A DNA stretch of 64,000 nucleotides from Parabacteroides sp900760525 (GTDB lineage Bacteria > Bacteroidota > Bacteroidia > Bacteroidales > Tannerellaceae). The stretch spans positions 744,001 through 808,000 of the forward strand of contig NZ_CP187555.1 in the NCBI RefSeq assembly GCF_049860805.1, given 5' to 3'. The translations under genes were made by a program, and so were the position numbers. The stretch's first letter is position 1; every line of letters begins with the position of its first letter. Shown piece by piece: positions 27,187 to 35,260 of this stretch. The notes under the pieces are model-generated. The model was not told the DNA's origin, searched no databases, and worked only from the letters and a program-made list of their open reading frames with translations.

Positions 27187-27216
27187 GGGACATTCAGTAA
27201 ATGTCTTTAAAAACAT

Positions 27217-27265
27217 AAAATGGCATATGAAGATGCTTTGTTCATATCATCTCATATGCCATTTT
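27217..27265. terminator. Hairpin inside the left IS end, downstream of the transposase
   Basis: AAAATGGCATATGA-GATG on the left pairs with CATC-TCATATGCCATTTT (27248-27265). On both strands it is followed by T-rich sequence, so it can stop transcription in either direction. Confidence 0.75.
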
Positions 27266-27365
27266 TATTATCAATTTTTTCTCTCTGACCTAAAATCTTC
27301 TCCTTTCGGGCACGATGTTCCGGAAGAAGCCTGGGACTTCTTCTAATAGATTCTTTATACTTATG

Positions 27366-28724
27366 CTATGCAGCTCTCTTCTGTCTGTTTTTGATTTTAT
27401 CAACCATCAATATGGCGTTTGCCGTATGTATTCCAAAGAAAATCCACAGGATTTCTGTTTTCCTGTTCCGTGCTTTGATTTTCGATAGCGAGTAATGCTG
27501 TTTTTGCGTACCGAAACTGCCTTCAAGCCTGGTGGCTCTTTCCCTTGAGAGTTCACTCCTGAGAACCTTCCTCACCCGCTCATCCTTCGCGGCCCTTCCC
27601 TTGCGTACAAAGGAGGTTGATATCCCATATTTTGTACAGAACTTCCTGTTGGCATTATTGGCGTATATGGAATCGGCGGCCACACACCTGACCCTTACAT
27701 TCATCAACTTCTGATGCATACGGATACAATCCTTCAAGCGTATGCCCTCATTGAATGCCTTGAAAGAGACGTGCTCGATGAACGAGATCCCGTCTATCTG
27801 TATGTTATTAACCTTTGCGCCGAACTCTACAGATTTTACCTCCTTGCCCCTTACGATAGGGCGTACGTAATGACGGTCAATACTGACAATACGGTCACTG
27901 ACCTTCCTGCCTTCAAAGAGTTCCTTTTCCTGTACAAGGACCTTTCTGATGATGGAAAGCCGCTTCTGATAATCCTGTGTATATGTGAGTGAAGAGCCGT
28001 ATTCTCTGTGAATGTCATCCCGTTGTATGATGAGTTTTTCCAGGAGTCTGATCATGCGACGCCTCAGCATCCTTGTCCTTGAAGCCTTCCTCTTTCTTTT
28101 CTTGCAATAGGATAGATAGGATACCGCAACATCCGCATATTTGTTACGGGGACGCCTTATGCCGAGTTGCCCACAATGTATGCGGATATGCCGGTAGAGC
28201 CATTCGATGCTTTCCCAAAGGAGCTTCATGTCCGTAGGGAAACGCATATGACTTTCATAGCATGTGGCATCGGTCATGCATACGTGAAGGTTCTCAAGAT
28301 AAGGCTTCCAGTGTGAGGCAAGGATTTTCTGAAGGGAGTCGATGTCAAGACGGGATGCTATCTCATTACGGACAGCACTGATTATCTTGTAGTTCGTTAT
28401 AGGGCAGGACGGGTCTATCATGATACCACAGAACAACTGATAGTGTATGTTTCCGTTAAGATGTTCTACCAATAACCTGTCAGAGAATCCGGTGTAAGCC
28501 TTCAGTACCATAAGGGCTATCTTCGAGGAAGGACTGAAACTGTTCCTGCGACCCAAGCGGGATTGTGAAAGGCCTATCTCTTTGGCTATGCTCTCGAACG
28601 GAAACACGGAATGAAGACTGCCAAGTTCACTCGCATGAAAACTCTTACGATATTTTTCCAGAATATCGAATTCTGTAAACCCTAAAGTAGGGTGAATTTC
28701 TGAAATATTTTGTATCTTCGCCAT
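27366..28724 (-). CDS. DDE transposase of the insertion sequence
   Basis: A 452-residue transposase. N-terminal DUF772-like part (FSPSSKIALMVLKAYTGFSDRLLVEHLNGNIHYQLFCG), then the DDE core: first Asp in VCMTDATCYESHM, second in AADSIYANNANRKFC, and Glu in RLEGSFGTQKQHYSL. A basic insertion (YCKKRKRKASRTRMLRRRM) lies between the first two. The frame is complete, so the element may still be active. The family resembles IS1182 or the wider IS5-like group; a database search would settle this. Confidence 0.9.
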   Translation of the reverse strand: MAKIQNISEIHPTLGFTEFDILEKYRKSFHASELGSLHSVFPFESIAKEIGLSQSRLGRRNSFSPSSKIALMVLKAYTGFSDRLLVEHLNGNIHYQLFCGIMIDPSCPITNYKIISAVRNEIASRLDIDSLQKILASHWKPYLENLHVCMTDATCYESHMRFPTDMKLLWESIEWLYRHIRIHCGQLGIRRPRNKYADVAVSYLSYCKKRKRKASRTRMLRRRMIRLLEKLIIQRDDIHREYGSSLTYTQDYQKRLSIIRKVLVQEKELFEGRKVSDRIVSIDRHYVRPIVRGKEVKSVEFGAKVNNIQIDGISFIEHVSFKAFNEGIRLKDCIRMHQKLMNVRVRCVAADSIYANNANRKFCTKYGISTSFVRKGRAAKDERVRKVLRSELSRERATRLEGSFGTQKQHYSLSKIKARNRKTEILWIFFGIHTANAILMVDKIKNRQKRAA

Positions 28725-28798
28725 ATCTTAGTGTGGATATTTCCCCCGTTTTGGCCGTCAAACCGTATTTTACGGGGGAATACCTAAAGATACAAAAA

Positions 28799-28840
28799 AG
28801 CCAACTAATTCGCAATACTTTTAGTATGAATTAGTTGGCT
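28799..28840. repeat. Hairpin inside the right IS end
   Basis: AGCCAACTAATTC (28799-28811) and GAATTAGTTGGCT (28828-28840) are perfect 13-bp inverted repeats. They lie upstream of the transposase gene and probably block incoming transcription or translation. Confidence 0.8.
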
Positions 28841-28899
28841 AATTTTATAGGATTTACTGAATATCCCTACTTATTGTATAGAATCTGAAAATACCCGGT

Positions 28900-28982
28900 A
28901 GTCTAAATCGAAACAGTATCGCATGAAAATTGATTTTCTACCCCATAAAAATAGAATTACTACTGCGGGTAATGTTTTTTAA
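28900..28982 (+). ncRNA. Three-copy conserved element, copy 3 (candidate structured RNA)
   Basis: Shares ATCGAAAC, TCGCAT, TTTTCTACCCCATA and GCGGGTAATGTTTTTTAA with the other copies in the same order. Here the outer arms are CAGTA (28914-28918) and TACTG (28961-28965), a different pair from copy 1, with an inner AATT/AATT. It reads toward clpB, whose start is 335 bases away. The IS inserted only 32 bases upstream. Confidence 0.6.
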
Positions 28983-29248
28983 TAATCTTAAACATATTAT
29001 AATGTTGATTATTAACGCTTTAAAAATAGCCCCTTAAAGATGGGGTTATTGTAAAAATCGTATGGAGTTGACCCTATGCGAGAGATGGAAATACAGTTAC
29101 TTACGGATTCAGCCAAAAAGTAAACCTTTTTCCCTGCCGCCTTGTTCTTTTCCCGAAAGCAGATAAAAACAACGTGAAACGAGACTGTTCGGCAGACTCT
29201 TTAAACGCAATGTTTTAAAATGTGTGACAAAATGGCATATTTTGTTTC

Positions 29249-29264
29249 TGGTACTTGTTTTGTA
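29249..29264 (+). promoter_or_regulatory. Possible sigma-54-type promoter upstream of clpB
   Basis: TGGTACTTGTTTTGTA has the GG and TTG at the spacing of the -24/-12 consensus (TGGCAC-N5-TTGCA), with two changes from the core. It lies about 55 bases upstream of the clpB ATG. No clear TAnnTTTG box is seen. A chance match is quite possible. Confidence 0.3.
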
Positions 29265-29317
29265 GGAATATATATGAAAATTAGAAATAAAAATAGAATA
29301 GAAAGGAGTATAACTAT

Positions 29318-31906
29318 ATGAATTTAAACAATTTTACAATTAAAGCACAGGAGGCCGTTCAGCAGGCGGTGCAACTTGCTACTCAGAATGGGCAGCAGGC
29401 GATCGAAGCCGTACATTTGCTGAAAGGTGTCATTATGACGGGCGAAAGTGTGACCAATTTCATCTTCCAGAAACTGGGTGTCAATATCCAGAATCTGAAC
29501 CGTGTGTTGGATGCACAGATCAGTTCGCTGCCGAAAGTATCAGGCGGAGAACCTTACCTGTCAAGTGAAGCAAATGCCGTTTTGCAGAAAGCAATCGACT
29601 ATTCATCCAAAATGGGGGACCAGTACGTTTCTCTGGAACCGATCATTTTGGCCTTGTTCACGGAAAAAAGCACAGCTTCCCAGATTCTGAAAGATGCCGG
29701 TGTGACGGAAAACGAATTACGCCAGGCAATTGAAGAGTTGCGGAAAGGAAATAAGGTAACCAGCCAGTCGGCCGAAGAAACCTACGATGCGCTGGGTAAA
29801 TATGCAATCAACCTGAACGAACGTGCCCGTAGCGGCAAGTTGGACCCGGTGATCGGGCGTGACGACGAAATCCGCCGTGTACTTCAGATCCTGAGTCGCC
29901 GTACGAAAAACAATCCGATCCTGATTGGCGAACCGGGGGTTGGTAAGACGGCGATTGCCGAAGGTCTTGCACATCGTATCGTGCGGGGCGATGTGCCGGA
30001 GAACCTGAAATCGAAACAGATTTTCTCTTTGGATATGGGCGCTTTGGTTGCCGGAGCCAAATATAAAGGTGAGTTTGAAGAACGTCTGAAAGCCGTAGTC
30101 AACGAAGTGACTAAATCGGATGGGGAAATTATTCTCTTTATCGATGAGATTCATACATTGGTCGGTGCCGGTAAGGGCGAAGGTGCGATGGATGCCGCCA
30201 ATATCCTGAAACCTGCTTTGGCCCGTGGCGAATTGCGGTCGATCGGTGCGACGACACTGGATGAATATCAGAAATATTTTGAGAAGGATAAGGCGCTCGA
30301 ACGTCGTTTCCAGATTGTTATGGTAGACGAACCGAACGAATTGGATGCCATTTCCATCCTGCGTGGTTTGAAGGAGAAATATGAGAATCACCATAAGGTA
30401 CGTATCAAAGATGATGCGATTATCGCAGCCGTCCAGTTGTCTACACGATACATCACCGACCGGTTCCTGCCCGATAAGGCGATCGACCTGATGGATGAGG
30501 CCGCAGCCCGTCTGCGTTTGCAGATCGACTCTGTGCCGGAATCCCTCGACGAAGTTTCCCGCCGTATCAAACAGTTGGAAATCGAACGTGAAGCGATCAA
30601 GCGTGAAAACGATAAAGGAAAACTGGAACAGCTCAATAAGGAAATTGCCGACCTGAAGGACGAAGAAACGAAACAGAAGGCGCAGTGGCAAAGCGAAAAA
30701 GAGCAGATCAACAAGATCCAGCAGAATAAGATCGATATCGAAAACCTGAAGTTTGAAGCCGATAAGGCCGAACGTGAAGGCGACTACGGAAAAGTAGCCG
30801 AAATCCGTTACGGAAAGATCAAACAGAAGGAGGAAGAGATCAAGGAAGTTCAGGAGAAACTGAAGACGATGCAAGGTGCCGCCGCCATGATCAAGGAGGA
30901 GGTGGACAGCGAAGATATTGCCGATGTGGTGTCTCGTTGGACCGGAATCCCTGTCAGCAAGATGATGCAGAGCGAAAAGGAAAAATTGCTCCATCTGGAA
31001 TCCGAATTGCATACGCGTGTGATCGGGCAGGAGGAGGCTATCAGTGCTATCGCTGATGCCGTACGCCGTAGCCGTGCCGGTTTGCAGGATCCGAAACGAC
31101 CGATCGGTTCATTTATTTTCCTCGGTACGACGGGTGTCGGTAAAACAGAGCTGGCCAAAGCGTTGGCGGAATATCTGTTTGACGACGAGAATATGATGAC
31201 CCGTATCGATATGAGCGAATACCAGGAGAAGTTCAGCGCGACCCGTCTGATCGGTGCACCTCCGGGATATGTCGGATATGATGAAGGTGGCCAGCTGACG
31301 GAGGCTATCCGCCGCAAACCGTATTCGGTCGTTCTGTTTGATGAAATCGAGAAGGCTCATCCGGATGTATTCAATATTCTCTTGCAGGTGCTCGACGACG
31401 GACGTCTGACCGATAACAAGGGACGTGTCGTTAACTTCAAGAACACGATCATCATTATGACCAGCAACATGGGGTCGTCCCTGATCCGTGAAAACTTCGA
31501 GAAGATGACACCCGAAACACACGATCAGGTAGTCGATGAAACGAAGATCCAGGTGCTGGAATTGCTGAAAAAGACGATCCGTCCGGAGTTCCTGAACCGT
31601 ATCGACGACATCATCATGTTTACGCCGCTCAACGAAGAAGAGATCCGCAAGATCGTTACCGTTCAGTTGAATAGTGTAAAGAAGATGTTGGCCCAGAATG
31701 GTATTGCCCTGGAATTTACAGATGCAGCTCTGGCGTTTATCTCGGACAAAGGGTTCGACCCGCAGTTTGGTGCCCGTCCTGTAAAACGTGTCATCCAGAA
31801 GTATGTCCTGAACGAACTGTCCAAAGAATTGCTGGGTGGAAAGATCAACAAAGACCATCCGATCACAATCGACAGTGACGGTTCCAACCTGGTCTTTAAG
31901 AACTGA
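29318..31906 (+). CDS. clpB: ATP-dependent protein disaggregase ClpB
   Basis: Hexameric AAA+ chaperone that, with DnaK, solubilises aggregated proteins after heat stress. The 862-residue protein shows the N-terminal Clp repeat domain (1-150), first AAA+ with Walker A GEPGVGKT and Walker B ILFIDEIHTL, the long coiled-coil middle domain (about 410-530; DLKDEETKQKAQWQSEKEQI), and second AAA+ with GTTGVGKT and VLFDEIEKAHPDV. Length is standard, and the middle domain distinguishes it from ClpA/C. A GGAG sequence precedes the ATG. It is followed by a strong terminator, so it is monocistronic. Confidence 0.98.
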   Translation: MNLNNFTIKAQEAVQQAVQLATQNGQQAIEAVHLLKGVIMTGESVTNFIFQKLGVNIQNLNRVLDAQISSLPKVSGGEPYLSSEANAVLQKAIDYSSKMGDQYVSLEPIILALFTEKSTASQILKDAGVTENELRQAIEELRKGNKVTSQSAEETYDALGKYAINLNERARSGKLDPVIGRDDEIRRVLQILSRRTKNNPILIGEPGVGKTAIAEGLAHRIVRGDVPENLKSKQIFSLDMGALVAGAKYKGEFEERLKAVVNEVTKSDGEIILFIDEIHTLVGAGKGEGAMDAANILKPALARGELRSIGATTLDEYQKYFEKDKALERRFQIVMVDEPNELDAISILRGLKEKYENHHKVRIKDDAIIAAVQLSTRYITDRFLPDKAIDLMDEAAARLRLQIDSVPESLDEVSRRIKQLEIEREAIKRENDKGKLEQLNKEIADLKDEETKQKAQWQSEKEQINKIQQNKIDIENLKFEADKAEREGDYGKVAEIRYGKIKQKEEEIKEVQEKLKTMQGAAAMIKEEVDSEDIADVVSRWTGIPVSKMMQSEKEKLLHLESELHTRVIGQEEAISAIADAVRRSRAGLQDPKRPIGSFIFLGTTGVGKTELAKALAEYLFDDENMMTRIDMSEYQEKFSATRLIGAPPGYVGYDEGGQLTEAIRRKPYSVVLFDEIEKAHPDVFNILLQVLDDGRLTDNKGRVVNFKNTIIIMTSNMGSSLIRENFEKMTPETHDQVVDETKIQVLELLKKTIRPEFLNRIDDIIMFTPLNEEEIRKIVTVQLNSVKKMLAQNGIALEFTDAALAFISDKGFDPQFGARPVKRVIQKYVLNELSKELLGGKINKDHPITIDSDGSNLVFKN

Positions 31907-31941
31907 CCGAAGATGGTTTGATTGATATATATTATGTGAAA

Positions 31942-31974
31942 GGCTCTGCTCCCATAAGGGGCGGGGCTTTTTCT
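31942..31974 (+). terminator. Terminator of clpB
   Basis: GGCTCTGCTCCC pairs with GGGGCGGGGC around ATAA, followed by five T. Confidence 0.85.
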
Positions 31975-32063
31975 ATTTCCTGCGGATAACAGTAGATAAC
32001 GTTGCTTAACACTGCTTAACGCTAAATGGATTGTTTTTTGCTGATCGGTTCGGAGCCAATATC

Positions 32064-32071
32064 TATTTTTG
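32064..32071 (+). promoter_or_regulatory. -7 promoter box of the retropepsin-like gene
   Basis: TATTTTTG matches TAnnTTTG, 46 bases upstream of the chosen ATG at 32118. Confidence 0.6.
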
Positions 32072-32117
32072 TCTGATAATTAAAGTAAAAGAAAAACATT
32101 AAAAATAGATTTTGAAT

Positions 32118-34205
32118 ATGACAAGACTTAAATCTATCATTCTAATTTTGTTAGCCAGTCTTTCTCTGGCTGCTTTCTCTCAAACTGATTCATCTCTGCG
32201 TTCGCAAATACAGCTTTTAGACGGGTATGGGAATGCTGTTAAATTATGGAATTTGTATAAAAATTCGGCTGCTGTGATGGATGAGGCTACGCGGTTGAAA
32301 ACTGAAATTTCGTTATACTATTATCTGAACCGGGCGGACGACATGATCCGGAGTGTGGATTCGTTGCTGGCCTTGTACCCGGAAGCGTGTACGGAAGATG
32401 ATAAATTCGCCTATAGTTGTGTCAAAGCAGAGAAACTGTTTGAAAAAGGACGTTATAAGGATTTGTATGCCTGGTGGGATCAGCTTTCCGGTGACGAGGC
32501 CTTTTGCCGTAAGATGGAAGAAAAAGGGAGTTTCCCTTGTACGATAGAATCGATAAAAGGATTGTCAGGTGTGCCTGACTTCCGGATGGATTTTCCGGAT
32601 TCGGCCTGTACCGTCCCGGTGAGTTGCACCTATCCGTTGGTGCTGTCTGTGAATGTAGACGGGACCGGACTTTCGGAGACTATATTTGATACAGGTGCCC
32701 CTTTTACGTTCCTGACGATCGAAGCGGCTCGTAAGTGCGGTGTGAAACTAATAGGTGATACGATACCGGTACAAAGTATGTTTGGTGTGTCGAAAGCAAC
32801 GACCGGATTGGTAAAGTCACTCCGGTTGGGGAATATAACCTTTCATAACACGGCTGTTCATGTCTCTTTGCTCGAAAACGATCCGATCTTTTCCGGACAT
32901 GATGCCATTCTCGGAATGAAAGAATTGCGTGGAGTGGCGGATATTGAATTTTCATTGGGCAATCTGACCATCAGGAAAAGAGGAGGGAAGAAAGCGCTTG
33001 ATCCGAATATTTGTTTTTCAGAAGCAGGACAGCTTTATTTGCCATTCGGGGAACGGCTTTATTTATTGGATACGGGAGGGCAGGTCAGTTTTTCGAATAC
33101 GACTGATTCGGCATTGACGAAAGTGATGGATGTATGCGGTTATCCGGTACGGTTCAGTAATACCTGTACTACGAATCCTGATTTACTGAAATCCGCACTT
33201 TTGGGATTCCCTTTCTTTCAGGGTTTTGAGACTTGTACACTCGATTTGGAACGGATGCGTTTTTCCGGTGAAAACTATCGTCAGCGAAGCGGTTATTCGG
33301 ATTATATCAACAGTAATAATCTGTTAGGACTGGATGCCGAACTCGATTGGCTGGAAAAGACCTCGGACGAAATGGGACGGTGGCTGACCCGGGCTTATTG
33401 GGGAATTGTGAAGAATGATTACGATTGTACGATCCGGTACACGGATAGTTTGTTAAATAAATATCAGCAGGAGCTTGGCGGAGGTGTTCTTTTCGTGCTG
33501 AACTTGAGGGCGGCATCGTTGGCTTATCTGGGATATTATAAAGAGGCCGGCGAATTGATGAATATTTGTGTCCGGGCCATGCCGGATATGGCGGGCAGTT
33601 ATAATAAATGTGTGGCTCTGGAATCTTTCGGCGCCCAGCAGCTTGATTGGAAACAGGAACAGGTGATCTTGAATGCCGTCAGGGACGGCAGCGGTTTTTC
33701 CATTCCGGCCAGGATAGGAGTAAAGTCTTGTAAACTGTATTTTGCACCTGACAAAGGCGTTTCGACTGTTTCGAAAGCCGAGGCGGTGAAACTGGGAATG
33801 CAGGTGATCGAGTTTGAAAATCCGGCGGCAAGAGGGGGTAAGGAGTATATGGCGATAGCACCGGAGTTGACTCTGGGCGATTTAGTGATCCGGAATGCCC
33901 AGTTTGAAATCAGAGATGAAGAAGGTCTTGTGTTGGGTAATAATATACTCCGGCTTCTTCCCCAGTTTACGATTTGTAATAACCGGATTGAACTTTACCG
34001 GCATCCGCAACAGCATAAGGTTACGAAAGAGTTCCCTCTTTTGCTTTCTAATTATGTGTTTTGTTTTCGCGAATCGGAAAAGAGCGGGAAAGGCTATTCT
34101 ATCGGATCACCAGTCCCTTATGCCCAGGAAATCTCTTTGCAGGATTTATGTAAACCGGATGTGAAAGTCATATTCGATCTGGAGCACATGAAATTGGGAA
34201 TGTGA
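32118..34205 (+). CDS. Exported protein with tandem retropepsin-like aspartic protease domains
   Basis: A 695-residue exported protein: signal peptide LILLASLSLAAFSQ. A helical region of about 100 residues (ALYPEACTEDDKFAYSCVKAEKLFEKG) is followed by retropepsin-like folds. The first has Asp191 in IFDTGAPFTFLT and ends with ILGMKELRGVADIEFSL. A second has Asp318 in LLDTGGQVSF. A helical stretch (LNLRAASLAYLGYYKEAGELM) is then followed by a third similar fold (GVSTVSKAEAVKLGMQVIEF; LTLGDLVIRNAQFEI; LGNNILRLLPQFTI) lacking the DTG. Retropepsins work as dimers of such half-sites, so several in one chain is unusual; activity is not shown. ATG at 32118 is used rather than the TTG six bases before. 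Confidence 0.8.
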   Translation: MTRLKSIILILLASLSLAAFSQTDSSLRSQIQLLDGYGNAVKLWNLYKNSAAVMDEATRLKTEISLYYYLNRADDMIRSVDSLLALYPEACTEDDKFAYSCVKAEKLFEKGRYKDLYAWWDQLSGDEAFCRKMEEKGSFPCTIESIKGLSGVPDFRMDFPDSACTVPVSCTYPLVLSVNVDGTGLSETIFDTGAPFTFLTIEAARKCGVKLIGDTIPVQSMFGVSKATTGLVKSLRLGNITFHNTAVHVSLLENDPIFSGHDAILGMKELRGVADIEFSLGNLTIRKRGGKKALDPNICFSEAGQLYLPFGERLYLLDTGGQVSFSNTTDSALTKVMDVCGYPVRFSNTCTTNPDLLKSALLGFPFFQGFETCTLDLERMRFSGENYRQRSGYSDYINSNNLLGLDAELDWLEKTSDEMGRWLTRAYWGIVKNDYDCTIRYTDSLLNKYQQELGGGVLFVLNLRAASLAYLGYYKEAGELMNICVRAMPDMAGSYNKCVALESFGAQQLDWKQEQVILNAVRDGSGFSIPARIGVKSCKLYFAPDKGVSTVSKAEAVKLGMQVIEFENPAARGGKEYMAIAPELTLGDLVIRNAQFEIRDEEGLVLGNNILRLLPQFTICNNRIELYRHPQQHKVTKEFPLLLSNYVFCFRESEKSGKGYSIGSPVPYAQEISLQDLCKPDVKVIFDLEHMKLGM

Positions 34206-34266
34206 TTTACAATGCTTTTTATCCTGAATTTTATTTTCCATCTATTGCTCATTCATGAATAATACG

Positions 34267-34274
34267 TACATTTG
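34267..34274 (+). promoter_or_regulatory. -7 promoter box of the Rpn nuclease operon
   Basis: TACATTTG matches TAnnTTTG, 30 bases before the ATG at 34305. Confidence 0.65.
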
Positions 34275-34304
34275 TGAATCATGTAACAAATAAAATCATT
34301 AACT

Positions 34305-35252
34305 ATGGAAAAGTCAGAATCTAAAGTTATGGCAGAGAAAGAAAAAGAAGAATTACAAGACCGGTATATCCGTTTTGACTGGGCCATCAAACGTCTGCTG
34401 CGTCAGAAGGCTAATTTTGATGTGCTCGAAGGTTTCCTTTCTGTCGTATTGAAAGAAGAAGTTAAAATCATAGAACTTCTTGAAAGCGAAAGCAATCAGG
34501 AAACGGCTGAAGACAAATATAACCGTGTTGATATCAAGGCTCTGAATAGCAAAGGTGAAATTGTTATTATAGAGGTTCAGAACACACGTGAGGTGCACTA
34601 CCTTGAACGCATATTATACGGAGTTGCCAAAGCGATTACCGAACATATTTCTTTGGGCGAGGGCTACCAGCAGATAAAGAAGATATATTCTATCAGTATT
34701 CTTTATTTTGACCTTGGTATCGGTACTGATTACATCTACCACGGTCAAAACCATTTTATCGGAATGCATACCGGTGACCGTTTGCATATCAACACACGTG
34801 AGCGTGATGCCGTCGTTCCCCGTTTACCGTCTGAAATATTTCCTGAATACATATTGATTCGTGTGAATGAATTTGATAAAGTCGCGTGTACCCCTTTGGA
34901 TGAATGGATCAAGTATTTGAAAGACGGGACGATCCGTCCCGACACGACAGCTCCCGGGCTTCGGGAAGCTCGCGAAAAACTGAAATATTATTCTATGTCA
35001 GTGAAAGAACGTCGTGCATACGATGAGCACCTGAATGTGATCATGATCCAAAACGATGTACTTAGTACCGCCAAATGGGAAGGCCGGATAGAAGGGCTTG
35101 CCGAAGGGGAGGCAAAAGGAATGGAGAAAGGGATCGCAAAAGGTCTGTTGCAAGCAGCCATGAAAATGAAACTGGCGGGTATGCCTCTCCCTGTGATTGC
35201 CGATTGCACAGGCTTGACAGTTGAAGAGATCGAAATGATCGAAAAGATTTGA
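34305..35252 (+). CDS. Rpn-family PD-(D/E)XK nuclease (PDDEXK transposase-like)
   Basis: A 315-residue cytoplasmic protein of the Rpn/YhgA-like family. The N-terminal block DRYIRFDWAIKRLLRQKANFDVLEGFLSVVL is the family hallmark. The nuclease motif VDIKALNSKGEIVIIEVQN supplies the Asp and Glu-x-Gln of the PD-(D/E)XK core. HYLERILYGVAKAITEHISLGEGY follows. The C-terminal third contains a GEAKGMEKGIAKGL type repeat. Relatives in E. coli cut DNA and promote recombination; the biological role in Bacteroidota is unknown. The recQ gene starts eight bases after its stop, so they share an operon. No terminal repeats or other mobile signs are seen. Confidence 0.85.
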   Translation: MEKSESKVMAEKEKEELQDRYIRFDWAIKRLLRQKANFDVLEGFLSVVLKEEVKIIELLESESNQETAEDKYNRVDIKALNSKGEIVIIEVQNTREVHYLERILYGVAKAITEHISLGEGYQQIKKIYSISILYFDLGIGTDYIYHGQNHFIGMHTGDRLHINTRERDAVVPRLPSEIFPEYILIRVNEFDKVACTPLDEWIKYLKDGTIRPDTTAPGLREAREKLKYYSMSVKERRAYDEHLNVIMIQNDVLSTAKWEGRIEGLAEGEAKGMEKGIAKGLLQAAMKMKLAGMPLPVIADCTGLTVEEIEMIEKI

Positions 35253-35260
35253 TACAGCAG

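Larger units (their letters stand above)
27187..28867 (-). mobile_element. Complete 1,681-bp insertion sequence (IS1182/IS5-like DDE)
   Basis: Terminal inverted repeats GGGACATTCAGTAAAT (left) and the complement of ATTTACTGAATATCCC (right) match at 15 of 16 positions. They are flanked by the direct duplication TACTTA. One intact transposase gene fills the centre. A strong hairpin lies just inside each end (27217-27265 and 28799-28840), probably shielding the transposase from outside transcription. The family label is tentative. Confidence 0.9.
28868..29317. other. Intergenic region between the IS and clpB
   Basis: Starts with the right target duplication (28868-28873). It contains element copy 3 (28900-28982), a small AATAGCCCC/GGGGTTATT hairpin near 29025-29050, and a possible sigma-54-like site (29249-29264). 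A purine-rich GGAG lies nine bases before the clpB ATG. Confidence 0.65.

Noticed and set aside
34305..35252. Rpn-family gene as part of an insertion sequence
   Set aside because: The family is often labelled a transposase, but there are no inverted repeats or target duplications around it, and it is operon-linked to recQ.
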